Shown: positions 27,786-37,775 of the stretch, piece after piece
Position numbering within the stretch: position 1 is the first letter of the stretch
How the letters are laid out: every line of letters starts with the position of its first letter
DNA from: Stenotrophomonas sp. ASS1
GTDB taxonomy: Bacteria; Pseudomonadota; Gammaproteobacteria; Xanthomonadales; Xanthomonadaceae
Assembly: GCF_004346925.1 (NCBI RefSeq)
Contig: NZ_CP031167.1
Coordinates: forward strand, 3,616,001-3,680,000
Length of the DNA stretch: 64,000 bases
Direction of reading: 5' to 3'
Program-made: the position numbers and the translations under genes
Notes under the pieces: generated by a model
What the model was told of the DNA's origin: nothing
What the model saw: only the letters and a program-made list of their open reading frames with translations
Database searches by the model: none

Positions 27786-29210
27786 ATGACAGCCGCGTCC
27801 CCCACCCCGGCATCGGCCGCTGCCCTGCCCTCGCTGGACCGGTTGCTGCGTCTGCCTGCCTTGGCAGCACTGATCGAGGGCCACGGCCGCAGCCGTATCA
27901 CCCAGCTGCTGCGTTCGCACCTGCAGGTGCTGCGCGACCGTATCAGCGTCGGCCAGCTCTCGGCCACGCAGCTGCAGGAAGCGGTTGACGGCCCGGCGCT
28001 GGTGGCAGCAGTCGAGGCCGCACTGGCCGCTGACGCACGGCAGGATCTGCAGCCGATGTTCAACCTGACCGGCACCGTGCTGCACACCAACCTCGGCCGC
28101 GCCTTGCTGCCCGATGCCGCCGTGCATGCCGTCACCCGCGCGATGACCGCGCCGGTTGACCTGGAATTCGACATCAGCCGCGGCCGCCGCGGCGATCGCG
28201 ATGCCCGGGTGCGGGCATTGATCTGCGAGCTGACCGGCGCCGAAGCCGCCACCGTGGTCAACAACAATGCCGCGGCGGTCCTGCTGCTGCTCAACAGCCT
28301 GGCCAACCGCCGCGAGGTGGTGGTGTCGCGCGGCGAACTCGTGGAGATCGGCGGTGCCTTCCGCATTCCCGATGTGATGCGCAGTGCCGGCGCGCGGCTG
28401 CGGGAAGTGGGCACCACCAACCGCACCCACCCGGCCGACTTCGCCAATGCCATCGGCGCGCGCACCGCGCTGCTGATGGAGGTACACGCCAGCAACTATG
28501 CGATCACCGGCTTCACTGCCAAGGTCGACACCGCAGCGATGGCAACGATCGCGCACGAGCACGGCCTGCCGCTGGTGGTGGACCTGGGCAGTGGCAGCCT
28601 GTGCGATCTGGCGGCCTTCCGCCTGCCGCACGAGCCCACCGTGCAGGAAACGCTGGCGACCGGCGCCGATCTGGTGTCATTCAGTGGCGACAAGCTGCTG
28701 GGTGGTCCGCAGGCCGGCATCATCGCCGGCCGCGCCGACCTTATCGCGCGGATCAACCGCAACCCGCTGAAGCGGGCACTGCGCATGGACAAGATGGGCC
28801 TGGCCGCACTGGAAGCGGTGCTGGCCCTGTACCGCGAGCCGGAGCTGCTGGCACAGCGGCTGCCGACCCTGCGCACCCTGTCACGCACGCAGGAGGACAT
28901 CGATGTGCAGGCCCAGCGCCTGCTGCAGCCGATGCGTTCCGTGCTCGCGGCCGACTACGATCTTGAACGGTCACCAATGCAGAGCCAGATCGGCAGCGGC
29001 GCCCAGCCACAGGCGCAGCTGGCCAGCGCCGGACTGCGCATTACCAGCGCGCGCCGTGGCGGACTGGATCGCCTGGCCAAGCGCTTGCGTCAGCTGCCGC
29101 GACCCGTGCTGGGCCGCATTACCGATGACGCGCTGTGGCTGGACCTGCGCTGCCTGGAACCGGCCGACGAAGCCGACTTCCTCGCCCAGTGGAGCACGCT
29201 GCAGGCATGA
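27786..29210 (+). CDS. selA: L-seryl-tRNA(Sec) selenium transferase
   Basis: A 474-residue PLP enzyme that turns seryl-tRNA(Sec) into selenocysteinyl-tRNA(Sec) using selenophosphate. The motif SFSGDKLLGGPQAG holds the PLP-binding lysine, and NLTGTVLHTNLGRALLP and VNNNAAAVLLLLNSLA are family hallmarks. The ATG at 27786 lies four bases after the fdhE stop. The stop codon overlaps the selB start (ATGA). The protein would work with SelD, the tRNA at 31163 and SelB, all encoded here. Confidence 0.96.
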   Translation: MTAASPTPASAAALPSLDRLLRLPALAALIEGHGRSRITQLLRSHLQVLRDRISVGQLSATQLQEAVDGPALVAAVEAALAADARQDLQPMFNLTGTVLHTNLGRALLPDAAVHAVTRAMTAPVDLEFDISRGRRGDRDARVRALICELTGAEAATVVNNNAAAVLLLLNSLANRREVVVSRGELVEIGGAFRIPDVMRSAGARLREVGTTNRTHPADFANAIGARTALLMEVHASNYAITGFTAKVDTAAMATIAHEHGLPLVVDLGSGSLCDLAAFRLPHEPTVQETLATGADLVSFSGDKLLGGPQAGIIAGRADLIARINRNPLKRALRMDKMGLAALEAVLALYREPELLAQRLPTLRTLSRTQEDIDVQAQRLLQPMRSVLAADYDLERSPMQSQIGSGAQPQAQLASAGLRITSARRGGLDRLAKRLRQLPRPVLGRITDDALWLDLRCLEPADEADFLAQWSTLQA

Positions 29211-31138
29211 TCGTCGGCACCGCCGGGCATATCGACCATGGCAAAACCAGCCTGGTACGCGCACTGACCGGCATCGAAACCGATCGCCTGCAGGAAGAGC
29301 GAACGCGCGGTATATCGATCGAACTGGGCTACGCCTATGTCCCGGTGGAAAGCAGGGACGCCGAAGGCCCGGCTGCGACGCTGGGTTTCGTCGACGTGCC
29401 AGGCCATGAGCGCTTCGTGCACACGATGGTGGCCGGCGCCACGGGTATCGATGTCGCCCTGCTGGTGATCGCTGCCGACGACGGCGTGATGCCACAGACC
29501 CGCGAGCATCTGGCCATCCTGCAGCTGCTGGACGTGGATCGTGGTGCGGTGGCGCTGACCAAGATCGACCGTGTGGATGCGGCACGCCTCGCCCGGGTCG
29601 AGATCGAGATTGCCGCGCTGCTGGCCGCGACACCGCTGCAGGATTCTCCTCTGTTCGCCTGCAACAGCACCGCACCCGACGATGCCGGCATCAGCGCACT
29701 GCGTACCCAGCTGCACGCATGGGCGGCGGACGACGCCAGCACACGCCAGGCCGAGCTGCGCAGCGAACTGTTCCGCATGCCGGTGGACCGCGTGTTCTCG
29801 CTGGCCGGCCACGGCACGCTGGTGACCGGCGCGGTGCATGGCGGCATCGCCGCGGTGGGTGAGCATCTGCAGCTGATGCCGGCCGCCACCGACGTGCGCG
29901 TGCGCAGCATCCATGCGCAGAACCAGGCCAGCGAGCACGCGATGGCTGGGCAACGCTGCGCGCTGAACCTGGCCGCCATCGCCCGCGACGACATCCGCCG
30001 TGGCGACTGGATTGCCGATCCACGCGCGCTGCTGGCCACTACCCGCGTCGACGTGCGCCTGCGGCTGTCCGCGTTGGCCGCACCGTTGCGCGACTGGGCA
30101 CCGCTGCATATTCACTGGGGCACGACGCACCGGCAGGCCCATGTAGTACTGCTGGAAGACCACGACCACGGCGATGGTCAGTTGGTGCAGCTGGTGTTCG
30201 ATGCACCAGTCTGCGCGATGTGTGGCGATCGTTTCATCGCCCGTGATTCAGCGGCCACCCACACACTGGGCGGTGGCGTCGTGCTCGATCCGGATCCTCC
30301 GCAGCGGCGTCGGCGCAGTCCTGCACGACTGGCCTGGCTGGAGGCACTGGAGCAGCTGGCGGCCGGTGCCGGTGTTGTCCCGCTGCTGCAGCAGGCACCT
30401 GCCGGCATTCCCCTCACCGCGTTGCAACGCTATTGCCGACGCGCTGCCGACCGCATCGACCTGCCCGAGGACGCGCGACGCATCGCGACCCGCGATGACG
30501 CGGTGATCATCCTCGCCTCGCACTGGCAGGCGCTGCGCGAGCAGGTGATCGCCTCGCTGCGCGGCTGGCATGAACGACGCCCGGACGAACCCGGCGTCGA
30601 CAGCGGACGCCTGCAGCGCAGCACCCTGCCCATGCTGGCGAGCGACCTGTGGAATGCGCTGCTGCAGGATCTGCTGGCCGATGGCACGCTGCAGCGCGTG
30701 GGCGCGTGGTGGCGCCTGCCCGGCCATGACCATGCACCGCCGGAACGCGAACGCCTTCTGCTGGAACGCGTGCTGCCGCAACTGCATGCCGGTGGCTTCG
30801 ATCCACCGTGGGTGCGCACCCTGGCCGCCGACGCCGGACTGGCCGAAGACGAGGTCCGCGCGGTCCTGCGCCGCGCCGCCGCACGTGGTGAAATGTTCCA
30901 GGTGATACCGGACTTGTTCTATTCACCCGCGCGCATTGGGGAACTCGCTGCTATCGTCGCGCAGCTGTCACAGGCCAGCGGCACGGTGGATGCAGCGGCG
31001 TTCCGCGATGCCATCGGCCTGGGCCGCAAACGCAGCATCCAGATCTTGGAGTTCTTCAATCGCGTTGGCTACACTCGACGCGTGGGTGACCGGCATCGGC
31101 CGCGCGGCGACCTGCAGTGGAACGCAGCCCGCGACTGA
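29207..31138 (+). CDS. selB: Selenocysteine-specific elongation factor SelB
   Basis: A 643-residue translation factor that delivers Sec-tRNA(Sec) to UGA codons marked by a SECIS hairpin. The GTPase motifs are complete: GHIDHGKTSL, RGISIELG, DVPGHERF and TKID. The C-terminal portion (about 380-640) would form the winged-helix repeats that bind SECIS RNA. The start ATG at 29207 overlaps the selA stop. The tRNA-Sec gene begins 24 bp after its stop codon. Confidence 0.96.
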   Translation: MIVGTAGHIDHGKTSLVRALTGIETDRLQEERTRGISIELGYAYVPVESRDAEGPAATLGFVDVPGHERFVHTMVAGATGIDVALLVIAADDGVMPQTREHLAILQLLDVDRGAVALTKIDRVDAARLARVEIEIAALLAATPLQDSPLFACNSTAPDDAGISALRTQLHAWAADDASTRQAELRSELFRMPVDRVFSLAGHGTLVTGAVHGGIAAVGEHLQLMPAATDVRVRSIHAQNQASEHAMAGQRCALNLAAIARDDIRRGDWIADPRALLATTRVDVRLRLSALAAPLRDWAPLHIHWGTTHRQAHVVLLEDHDHGDGQLVQLVFDAPVCAMCGDRFIARDSAATHTLGGGVVLDPDPPQRRRRSPARLAWLEALEQLAAGAGVVPLLQQAPAGIPLTALQRYCRRAADRIDLPEDARRIATRDDAVIILASHWQALREQVIASLRGWHERRPDEPGVDSGRLQRSTLPMLASDLWNALLQDLLADGTLQRVGAWWRLPGHDHAPPERERLLLERVLPQLHAGGFDPPWVRTLAADAGLAEDEVRAVLRRAAARGEMFQVIPDLFYSPARIGELAAIVAQLSQASGTVDAAAFRDAIGLGRKRSIQILEFFNRVGYTRRVGDRHRPRGDLQWNAARD

Positions 31139-31162
31139 GCCCACCGGTACCGCCATACTTTC

Positions 31163-31258
31163 GGAAGGCATGCGCATCCGGGCATGCGGCTGGGCTTCAA
31201 ACCCAGTAGGGGGCGTCGATCGTTCCCTGGTAGGTTCGACTCCTGCTGCCTTCCGCCA
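31163..31258 (+). tRNA. selC: tRNA-Sec (anticodon UCA)
   Basis: A 96-nt gene with an eight-base-pair acceptor stem (GGAAGGCA/TGCCTTCC), discriminator G and an encoded CCA. The anticodon loop CTTCAAA contains UCA at 31197-31199. The long variable arm and the T arm GGTTCGACTCC follow. The overall form matches E. coli selC. It lies between selB and selD. Confidence 0.96.
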
Positions 31259-31284
31259 TTCGTGTTTCCGCAGGAGATGTCGGC

Positions 31285-32364
31285 ATGGCCACGCACGCGC
31301 AGCCCCCCGCCCCCTCAACGGCCGATGCCCCGCAACGACTGACGTCTCTCGCGCATGGCGGTGGCTGCGGCTGCAAGATCGCGCCGGGTGTGCTGACCGA
31401 ACTGCTGCGCGGGGTTCCGGCACTTCCCGCACCGGTCGAACTGCTGGTCGGCCGCGAGACCAGCGACGACGCCGCGGTGTATCGCCTCGATGACCGGCAG
31501 GCGATCGTCGCCACCACCGACTTCTTCATGCCGATTGTCGACGACCCGTTCGACTTCGGCCGCATCGCCGCCACCAATGCGCTGTCGGACCTGTACGCGA
31601 TGGGCGCGCGCCCGCTGTTCGCACTGGCCATCGTCGGCATGCCGATCAACAGCCTGCCGCAGGACACCATCCGCGGCATCCTGCAGGGTGGCGAACGCGC
31701 CTGTGCTGATGCCGGCATCGTGGTGGCTGGTGGCCACAGCATCGATTCGGTGGAACCCATCTACGGCCTGGCCGCGATCGGTGTGCTCGACCCGCAACGG
31801 CTCAAGCGCAATGCCGATGCCCGCGCCGGTGACGTGCTGGTGCTGGGCAAGCCGTTGGGCGTGGGCGTGTATTCGTCGGCGCTGAAGAAAGAAGTGCTGG
31901 ATGCCGAGGGCTACCGGCAGATGGTCGAGTCGACCACCCGCCTGAACAGCGTGGGCCTGCCCCTTGCCGCGTTGGACGGCGTGCATGCCATGACCGACGT
32001 CACCGGCTTCGGCCTGCTCGGCCACCTGCTGGAAGTGTGCCGCGCCAGTGGCGTGGCCGCCGAGGTGGACAGTGCACAGGTGCCGCTGCTGCCGCAGACC
32101 TTGGACCTGCTGCAACGCGGCTGCGTAACCGGCGCCTCCAACCGCAACTGGGCCTCGTATGGCGCCGAGGTGCGCTTCGCCGAGGGCTTGGCCGCCCACT
32201 GGCAGCCACTGCTGACCGACCCGCAGACCAGCGGCGGCCTGCTGGTGTCCTGTGCGCCGGAAGCGTTGGATGCGGTGCTGGCCTGCTTCAACGATGCGGG
32301 GTTCGGCCAGGCGGCCGTGCTGGGGCGCTTGAGCGAGGGAGCGGCGGGCGTCAGGGTGGTTTGA
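31285..32364 (+). CDS. selD: Selenide, water dikinase (selenophosphate synthetase)
   Basis: A 359-residue enzyme that makes selenophosphate from selenide and ATP. The N-terminal loop HGGGCGCKIAPG carries the catalytic Cys and Lys. At the position that is selenocysteine in some organisms this protein has cysteine, so it needs no recoding itself. TSDDAAVY and VAGGHSIDS contribute ATP and metal binding. It starts 27 bp after the tRNA-Sec gene, so the tRNA may be processed from a longer transcript. It completes the selenocysteine pathway. Confidence 0.96.
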   Translation: MATHAQPPAPSTADAPQRLTSLAHGGGCGCKIAPGVLTELLRGVPALPAPVELLVGRETSDDAAVYRLDDRQAIVATTDFFMPIVDDPFDFGRIAATNALSDLYAMGARPLFALAIVGMPINSLPQDTIRGILQGGERACADAGIVVAGGHSIDSVEPIYGLAAIGVLDPQRLKRNADARAGDVLVLGKPLGVGVYSSALKKEVLDAEGYRQMVESTTRLNSVGLPLAALDGVHAMTDVTGFGLLGHLLEVCRASGVAAEVDSAQVPLLPQTLDLLQRGCVTGASNRNWASYGAEVRFAEGLAAHWQPLLTDPQTSGGLLVSCAPEALDAVLACFNDAGFGQAAVLGRLSEGAAGVRVV

Positions 32365-32408
32365 GATGTGAAGGTTTGCCAACGTACCGTTTCCGGGCAC
32401 TTGAATTA

Positions 32409-32426
32409 TGTCCAAAATATTGGACA
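32409..32426. promoter_or_regulatory. Palindromic operator before the toxin-antitoxin pair
   Basis: TGTCCAA-AATA-TTGGACA is a perfect inverted repeat ending nine bases before the antitoxin ATG at 32435. The position suits autorepression by the XRE protein. An ATG at 32408 overlaps it and is an unlikely start. Confidence 0.6.
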
Positions 32427-32434
32427 CTCAGGCC

Positions 32435-32926
32435 ATGAACCTGATCGACATCGGCAAGGCGGTTCGTGCCCGCCGTGAGCAGCTTGGCCTGTCGCAAGGC
32501 CAACTGGCTCACCTCAGCGGTCTTTCCCGGCAGACCGTGGTCGGCCTGGAAGGGGGCACCCTGAGCGACCTGGGCGTCAATCGTGTCGGCCAGTTGTTGT
32601 CCGTGCTCGGCCTGGATGTTCCGGCACCCACTACCGAAAACCGGCAGCGCAAACAAGGCCTGAAAATGGCCGCACGAACCGCGAACGTGAGCTACGCGAG
32701 CGAACTGACGGCTGGCGAGTTGGCCCGCGTGCTGGTCAGCGGGGAAGTTCCTGCCACCTACGCAGCGCAGATGGCGCACCTGCTGGATGAAGCCCCTCCC
32801 TCCATGATGGTGATGGCAGTCGAGGAAGCTGCAATCGGCGCGCAGCTGCCGCCACGGCGCATCTGGCGCAACGTGGCGAAGATGGCCAACACACTTTCTG
32901 CCCATCGCAAGGACCTGTGGTTGTGA
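32435..32926 (+). CDS. XRE-family regulator, putative antitoxin
   Basis: A 163-residue protein. The N-terminal helix-turn-helix (GKAVRARREQLGLSQGQLAH, LSGLSRQTVVGLEGG) spans about residues 6-60. The rest is a predicted helical extension likely to contact the partner. The ATG at 32435 is preferred because it leaves the palindrome at 32409-32426 free as an operator. The stop overlaps the start of the AbiEii-type gene, which is the usual arrangement of a toxin-antitoxin pair. Typical AbiE systems use the AbiEi antitoxin; here the partner is a single-domain XRE protein. Function is inferred from context. Confidence 0.78.
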   Translation: MNLIDIGKAVRARREQLGLSQGQLAHLSGLSRQTVVGLEGGTLSDLGVNRVGQLLSVLGLDVPAPTTENRQRKQGLKMAARTANVSYASELTAGELARVLVSGEVPATYAAQMAHLLDEAPPSMMVMAVEEAAIGAQLPPRRIWRNVAKMANTLSAHRKDLWL

Positions 32927-33576
32927 ACCGCAAACTGCCGGCCGGCGCCTGGCAGACGCTGCTGCCTCGGGCGCTTGTCCTCATCGGGGAGATCCGGCGC
33001 CACGGCGGCATCACCGATCCGTTCTGGACGTTGGGCGGCGGAACGGTACTGATGTTTCGACATCGGCACCGACTCAGCAAGGACATCGACATCTTCGTGC
33101 CGAATCCCCAGTATCTGGGATTCGTTACTCCCCGCTTGAGCGATGTGGCCGCGAGCCTTACCGGCGACTACAGCGAAGATCCCAGCGCATGGGTCAAGCT
33201 GCAGTTCGAGGAAGGCGAGGTGGATTTCGTCGCGGCCCCCAATCTTCTCGATGATGCCTGGGAGGAATGGACGATCGATGGTCAGCGCATACGGGTGGAA
33301 ACGTCGGCGGAAATCATCGCCAAGAAAATGTTCCATCGCGGGCATCGAACAACCGCCCGAGACCTGTTCGATCTTGCGCTGGTCATCGAACGCGAGCCGG
33401 ACGCGCTGGCGGCCGCCGCGCACGCGCTGGTCCGCCATCGATCAACGTTTCTTGATCAGATCCGCAATCCCCATCCGACATTGAATATTGCGTTCAACGC
33501 CATCGACACGCTGGACTACACGCCAGGCTTCGATCACTGCGTCGCGATAGCCGGGGACTGCCTGGAAGGACTGTGA
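32917..33576 (+). CDS. AbiEii-type nucleotidyltransferase, putative toxin
   Basis: A 219-residue protein of the AbiEii/AbiGii nucleotidyltransferase family. The fold signatures are LGGGTVLMFRHRHRLSKDID (glycine loop and catalytic aspartates), VDFVAAP, and a C-terminal KKMFHRGHRTTARDLFDLAL. Related toxins block growth by adding nucleotides to RNA targets such as tRNA, and some give phage defence. The start is GTG at 32917 or GTG at 32923, overlapping the antitoxin stop. It ends 26 bp from the convergent yicC gene. Confidence 0.82.
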   Translation: MVVNRKLPAGAWQTLLPRALVLIGEIRRHGGITDPFWTLGGGTVLMFRHRHRLSKDIDIFVPNPQYLGFVTPRLSDVAASLTGDYSEDPSAWVKLQFEEGEVDFVAAPNLLDDAWEEWTIDGQRIRVETSAEIIAKKMFHRGHRTTARDLFDLALVIEREPDALAAAAHALVRHRSTFLDQIRNPHPTLNIAFNAIDTLDYTPGFDHCVAIAGDCLEGL

Positions 33577-33601
33577 TCCCCCCAGGCGATTGCGCAGAAC
33601 A

Positions 33602-34462
33602 TCACTCGATGTTCTGCACCTGTTCGCGGATCTGGTCGATCAGCACCTTCAGCTCCACCGCGGCATTGGACGTACGGCTGTCCACCGACTTCGAGCCCAG
33701 CGTATTGGCTTCGCGGTTGAACTCCTGCAGCAGGAAGTCCAGGCGGCGACCGACCGGCTCGCGCTGCTTGAGCACGCGGCGGATCTCGACGATGTGGCTG
33801 CCGAGGCGGTCCAGCTCTTCATCCACGTCCAGCTTCTGCAGCCACAGCACCAGTTCCTGCTCGGCGCGGCCGGGGTCGACCGGGTGCGGCAGGTCGGCCA
33901 GGCGTGCGGCCAGCTTGGTGCGCTGGCCGTCGCGAATGGCCGGAATCAGCGTACGCACTTCGGTGGCGATGCGTTCGATGCCGTCCACGCGCTCGCTGAT
34001 GGCCGCAGCCAACTTGCCGCCTTCGCGCTCACGGGCCTCGACGAAGCCATCCAGCACCTGATCCAGCAGCGCCAGCGCCTCGACCTGCAGGGCGGCGGCG
34101 TCGGTGGCCTCGCCACGGGTCACGCCCGGCAGCTGCAGCAGGTCGGTGAAGCTGACCTGCAGGTTGGGGAAATCGGAGGTCAGGCGGTGCGCCAGGCGGC
34201 CCAGCTGGCCCAGCAGGGCCTCGTCCACCTGCAGGTTGGCGGCCGCTTCCGGCGCGCGCAGGCGCATCACCAGATCCAGCTTGCCACGACTCAGGCGCGC
34301 GGCGATGCGCTCGCGCAGCTGCGGTTCGAGCGCCCGCAGTTCCTCGGGCAGGCGGGTGCCGACCTCCAGGAAACGGTGGTTGACCGAGCGCAGCTCGCAG
34401 CCCAGCGTGCCCCACGGGGTGACCCGCTCGCCGCCGGCATAGGCGGTCATGCTTCGAATCAT
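33602..34462 (-). CDS. yicC: YicC-family endoribonuclease
   Basis: A 286-residue protein opening [20 protein letters not shown] and ending [11 protein letters not shown], both diagnostic of YicC/YloC. The central [15 protein letters not shown] and the C-terminal [20 protein letters not shown] match the DUF1732 part. Family members act as endoribonucleases on small RNAs and mRNAs. It is divergent from rph across 124 bp, a common pairing. The C-terminal segment after REAN is the conserved core. Confidence 0.93.
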
Positions 34463-34586
34463 GGATTGTGTCCGGTGCGTGCAAAGGGGGAATGGTACCC
34501 TAGCGCCCTCACCAGAGCCCCCTTGCCCGCCCCGTGAAGGCCGCGGGCGTGGCGGCGTACTCCCTCGCCATTACGGAACCCGCACC

Positions 34587-35308
<722 letters not shown>

Positions 35309-35312
<4 letters not shown>

Positions 35313-35698
35313 ACCGGCGCATCGCCCTGACCACCCTGGTGGTGGCCGACTACGACGAAGCCATCGCCTGGTACACCGGCAAGCTCGGCTTCGCGCTGCT
35401 GGAGGACATCGACCAGGGCCACAAGCGCTGGGTGGTGGTGGGCCCGACCGACGGCAGTGCCGCCGCCCTGCTGCTGGCCCGTGCCAGCGACGAGGAACAG
35501 CGCAGCCGCATCGGCAACCAGACCGGTGGCCGCGTCGCCTTCTTCCTCAACACCGATGACTTCCACCGCGACCACGCGGCGATGCTGGCCGCCGGGGTCG
35601 AGTTCCTGGAAGCGCCGCGCGAAGAACCCTATGCAACGGTCGCGGTGTTCCGCGATTTGTATGGCAACACCTGGGACCTGCTGGAGCCCCGTCAATGA
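35309..35698 (+). CDS. VOC/glyoxalase superfamily protein
   Basis: A 129-residue protein with two beta-alpha-beta-beta-beta modules: [20 protein letters not shown] at the start and [14 protein letters not shown] at the end. The latter contains the typical D-x-x-G-N-x-W/L ending. Possible metal ligands are present, but substrate cannot be read from sequence. It overlaps rph and rdgB by four bases on each side, so it is translated with them. It is probably cytoplasmic. Confidence 0.85.
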
Positions 35699-36291
35699 AG
35701 AAACTGGTACTGGCCAGCCACAACGCCGGCAAGCTGGTGGAGATGCAGGAGATCCTCGCCGACCTGCCGCTGCAGATCACCTCGGCCGCCGAGCTGGGCC
35801 TGGGCGACGTGGAAGAGACCGGCCTGACCTTCGTCGAGAACGCGCTGCTGAAGGCGCGCGCGGCCTGCGAAGCGACCGGCCTGCCGGCGCTGGCCGATGA
35901 TTCCGGCCTGATCGTCGATGCCCTCGGCGGTGCGCCGGGCCTTTACAGCGCGCGCTATGCCGGCCACCCGACCAATGCCGCGGCCAACAACGCCAAGCTG
36001 CTGGAGGCGATGGCCGACGTTCCCGATGGCCAGCGCGGCGCCCGCTTCTATGCGGTGATCGTGCTGCTGCGTCACGCCACCGACCCGCAGCCGCTGATCT
36101 GCGAAGGTCGCTGGGAGGGCCAGATCATCCGCGAACTGCGCGGCACGAATGGTTTCGGCTACAACCCGGTGTTCCTGGATACCACCCACGGCCTGACCGC
36201 CGCGGAGATGGAGCCGGCCCTGAAAAACGCCATCAGCCACCGTGCCATTGCCCTGCAACAGCTCAAGCAGCAGCTGGCGACGCTGTACTGA
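35695..36291 (+). CDS. rdgB: dITP/XTP pyrophosphatase (RdgB/HAM1)
   Basis: A 198-residue house-cleaning enzyme that hydrolyses non-canonical purine triphosphates. The start [20 protein letters not shown], the DDSGL metal motif in LADDSGLIVDAL, FGYNPVF and the closing SHRAIALQQL are all hallmarks of the family. It overlaps the VOC gene and is followed by a dispersed hairpin repeat before hemW. Confidence 0.96.
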   Translation: MKKLVLASHNAGKLVEMQEILADLPLQITSAAELGLGDVEETGLTFVENALLKARAACEATGLPALADDSGLIVDALGGAPGLYSARYAGHPTNAAANNAKLLEAMADVPDGQRGARFYAVIVLLRHATDPQPLICEGRWEGQIIRELRGTNGFGYNPVFLDTTHGLTAAEMEPALKNAISHRAIALQQLKQQLATLY

Positions 36292-36310
36292 CGCCACCCG
36301 ATCGAACCAG

Positions 36311-36338
36311 GGAAGCTGGCCAGCGGCCGGCACTACCG
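36311..36338. repeat. SMAG-like hairpin touching the hemW start
   Basis: CTGGCCAGCGGCCGGCACTACC is an inverted-repeat unit of the GTAGTGCCGGCCGCTGGCC type. It ends one base before the hemW ATG region, leaving no clear ribosome site. Confidence 0.65.
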
Positions 36339-37574
36339 ATGAAGCCCATGCCGCACGTCCACGACCACTGCAACCACCTGCCCGGCGAAGCCTGCTCCGC
36401 TGACCACGACAGCCCGCCGCGACTGGTGCCACCCCCGCTGTCGCTGTACGTGCACCTGCCGTGGTGCGTGCGCAAATGCCCGTACTGCGATTTCAATTCG
36501 CACCAGGCCAAGGGCGAGCTGCCGTTCGATGCCTACATCGATGCGCTGCTGCGCGACCTCGACCAGGACCTGCCGCTGGTCTGGGGCCGGGTGGTGCACA
36601 GCGTGTTCTTCGGTGGCGGCACGCCCAGCCTGTTCCCGCCGGAAGCAATCGACCGTTTCCTGCAACAGGCCAGCGCACGCCTGCGTTTCGCGCCCAATGC
36701 CGAAATCACCCTGGAAACCAACCCGGGCACCGCCGAGCATGGCCGCTTCGACCGCTATCGCGCGGCCGGCGTCAATCGCCTCAGCTTCGGTATCCAGAGT
36801 TTCGACGATGCGATGCTCAAGCGCCTGGGCCGCATCCACGACAGTGGCGAAGCCGAGCGCGCGGTGAAGATGGCGCAGGACGCGGGTTACGACAACTTCA
36901 ACATCGACCTGATGTACGCGCTGCCGGAACAGACCCTGGCCGGTGCCGAGGCTGATCTGGAACGCGCGTTCGCGCTGCAGCCGCCACACATCTCGCACTA
37001 CCAGCTGACCCTGGAACCGAACACGGTGTTCTTCGCGCGGCCGCCGCAGGGCATTCCCGATGAAGACAACGCCTGGGACATGCAGGAACACTGCCAGGCG
37101 CTGCTGGCGCAGGCCGGTTTCGGCCAGTACGAGGTGAGCGCCTACGCACGCGCTGGCCGGCAGAGCGCGCACAACCTGAACTACTGGCGCTTCGGCGATT
37201 ACCTGGGCATCGGTGCCGGCGCGCACGGCAAGATCAGCTCGGGCGCCGAGGAACACGTGCTGCGACGCTGGAAGCTGAAGCATCCGCAGGCTTATCTGGA
37301 CAGCGCGGGCACCCCGGCCTCGTTCGGGGGTGACGATGTGATCGCGCCTGAGCGCCTGCCCTTCGAGTACATGCTGAATCTGCTGCGCCTGCACGAAGGC
37401 TTCGGCCTGCGCGATTTCGAGTCGCGTACCGGGCTGTCGCGCAGCGTGCTGGATGCACCGCTGGCCGAGGCCGTGCAGCGCGGCTGGCTGGACGTGACCG
37501 ATGGCCATGTGCAGCCGACCGAACTGGGCCGCCGTTTCACCAACGATGTGGTGAGCCTGTTCCTGGAGGAGTGA
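36339..37574 (+). CDS. hemW: Radical SAM heme chaperone HemW
   Basis: A 411-residue protein long annotated as anaerobic coproporphyrinogen oxidase. HemW proteins bind heme and deliver it to respiratory enzymes. The radical SAM motif is CVRKCPYCDF, in LYVHLPWCVRKCPYCDFN, without the extra cysteine of true HemN. FFGGGTPSLF, ETNPGT, RLSFGIQSF and YALPEQT follow. The start is uncertain: ATG at 36339 or 36348. A repeat sits immediately upstream and the first 30 residues exceed the E. coli protein. Confidence 0.92.
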   Translation: MKPMPHVHDHCNHLPGEACSADHDSPPRLVPPPLSLYVHLPWCVRKCPYCDFNSHQAKGELPFDAYIDALLRDLDQDLPLVWGRVVHSVFFGGGTPSLFPPEAIDRFLQQASARLRFAPNAEITLETNPGTAEHGRFDRYRAAGVNRLSFGIQSFDDAMLKRLGRIHDSGEAERAVKMAQDAGYDNFNIDLMYALPEQTLAGAEADLERAFALQPPHISHYQLTLEPNTVFFARPPQGIPDEDNAWDMQEHCQALLAQAGFGQYEVSAYARAGRQSAHNLNYWRFGDYLGIGAGAHGKISSGAEEHVLRRWKLKHPQAYLDSAGTPASFGGDDVIAPERLPFEYMLNLLRLHEGFGLRDFESRTGLSRSVLDAPLAEAVQRGWLDVTDGHVQPTELGRRFTNDVVSLFLEE

Positions 37575-37591
37575 TCCTCGCCTGACAGGGG

Positions 37592-37654
37592 GTAGTGCCG
37601 GCCGCTGGCCGGCAGCTCGATCGGCGCGGATTGCCGGCCAGCGGCCGGCACTAC
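37592..37654. repeat. Inverted pair of SMAG-like repeats after hemW
   Basis: GTAGTGCCGGCCGCTGGCCGG is followed 30 bp later by its reverse complement. The region lies between hemW and the DUF1631 gene. Confidence 0.7.
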
Positions 37655-37775
37655 CGTTCATCGGTCTGGCCATGCCTGGCGAACGGGATGCACATTCGCC
37701 CTAAAGTAGCGCCGACAGCGGCCGACACGGTAGATTCACCAGATCGATCCGCGGGAATCCGGATACCGCCTGCCG

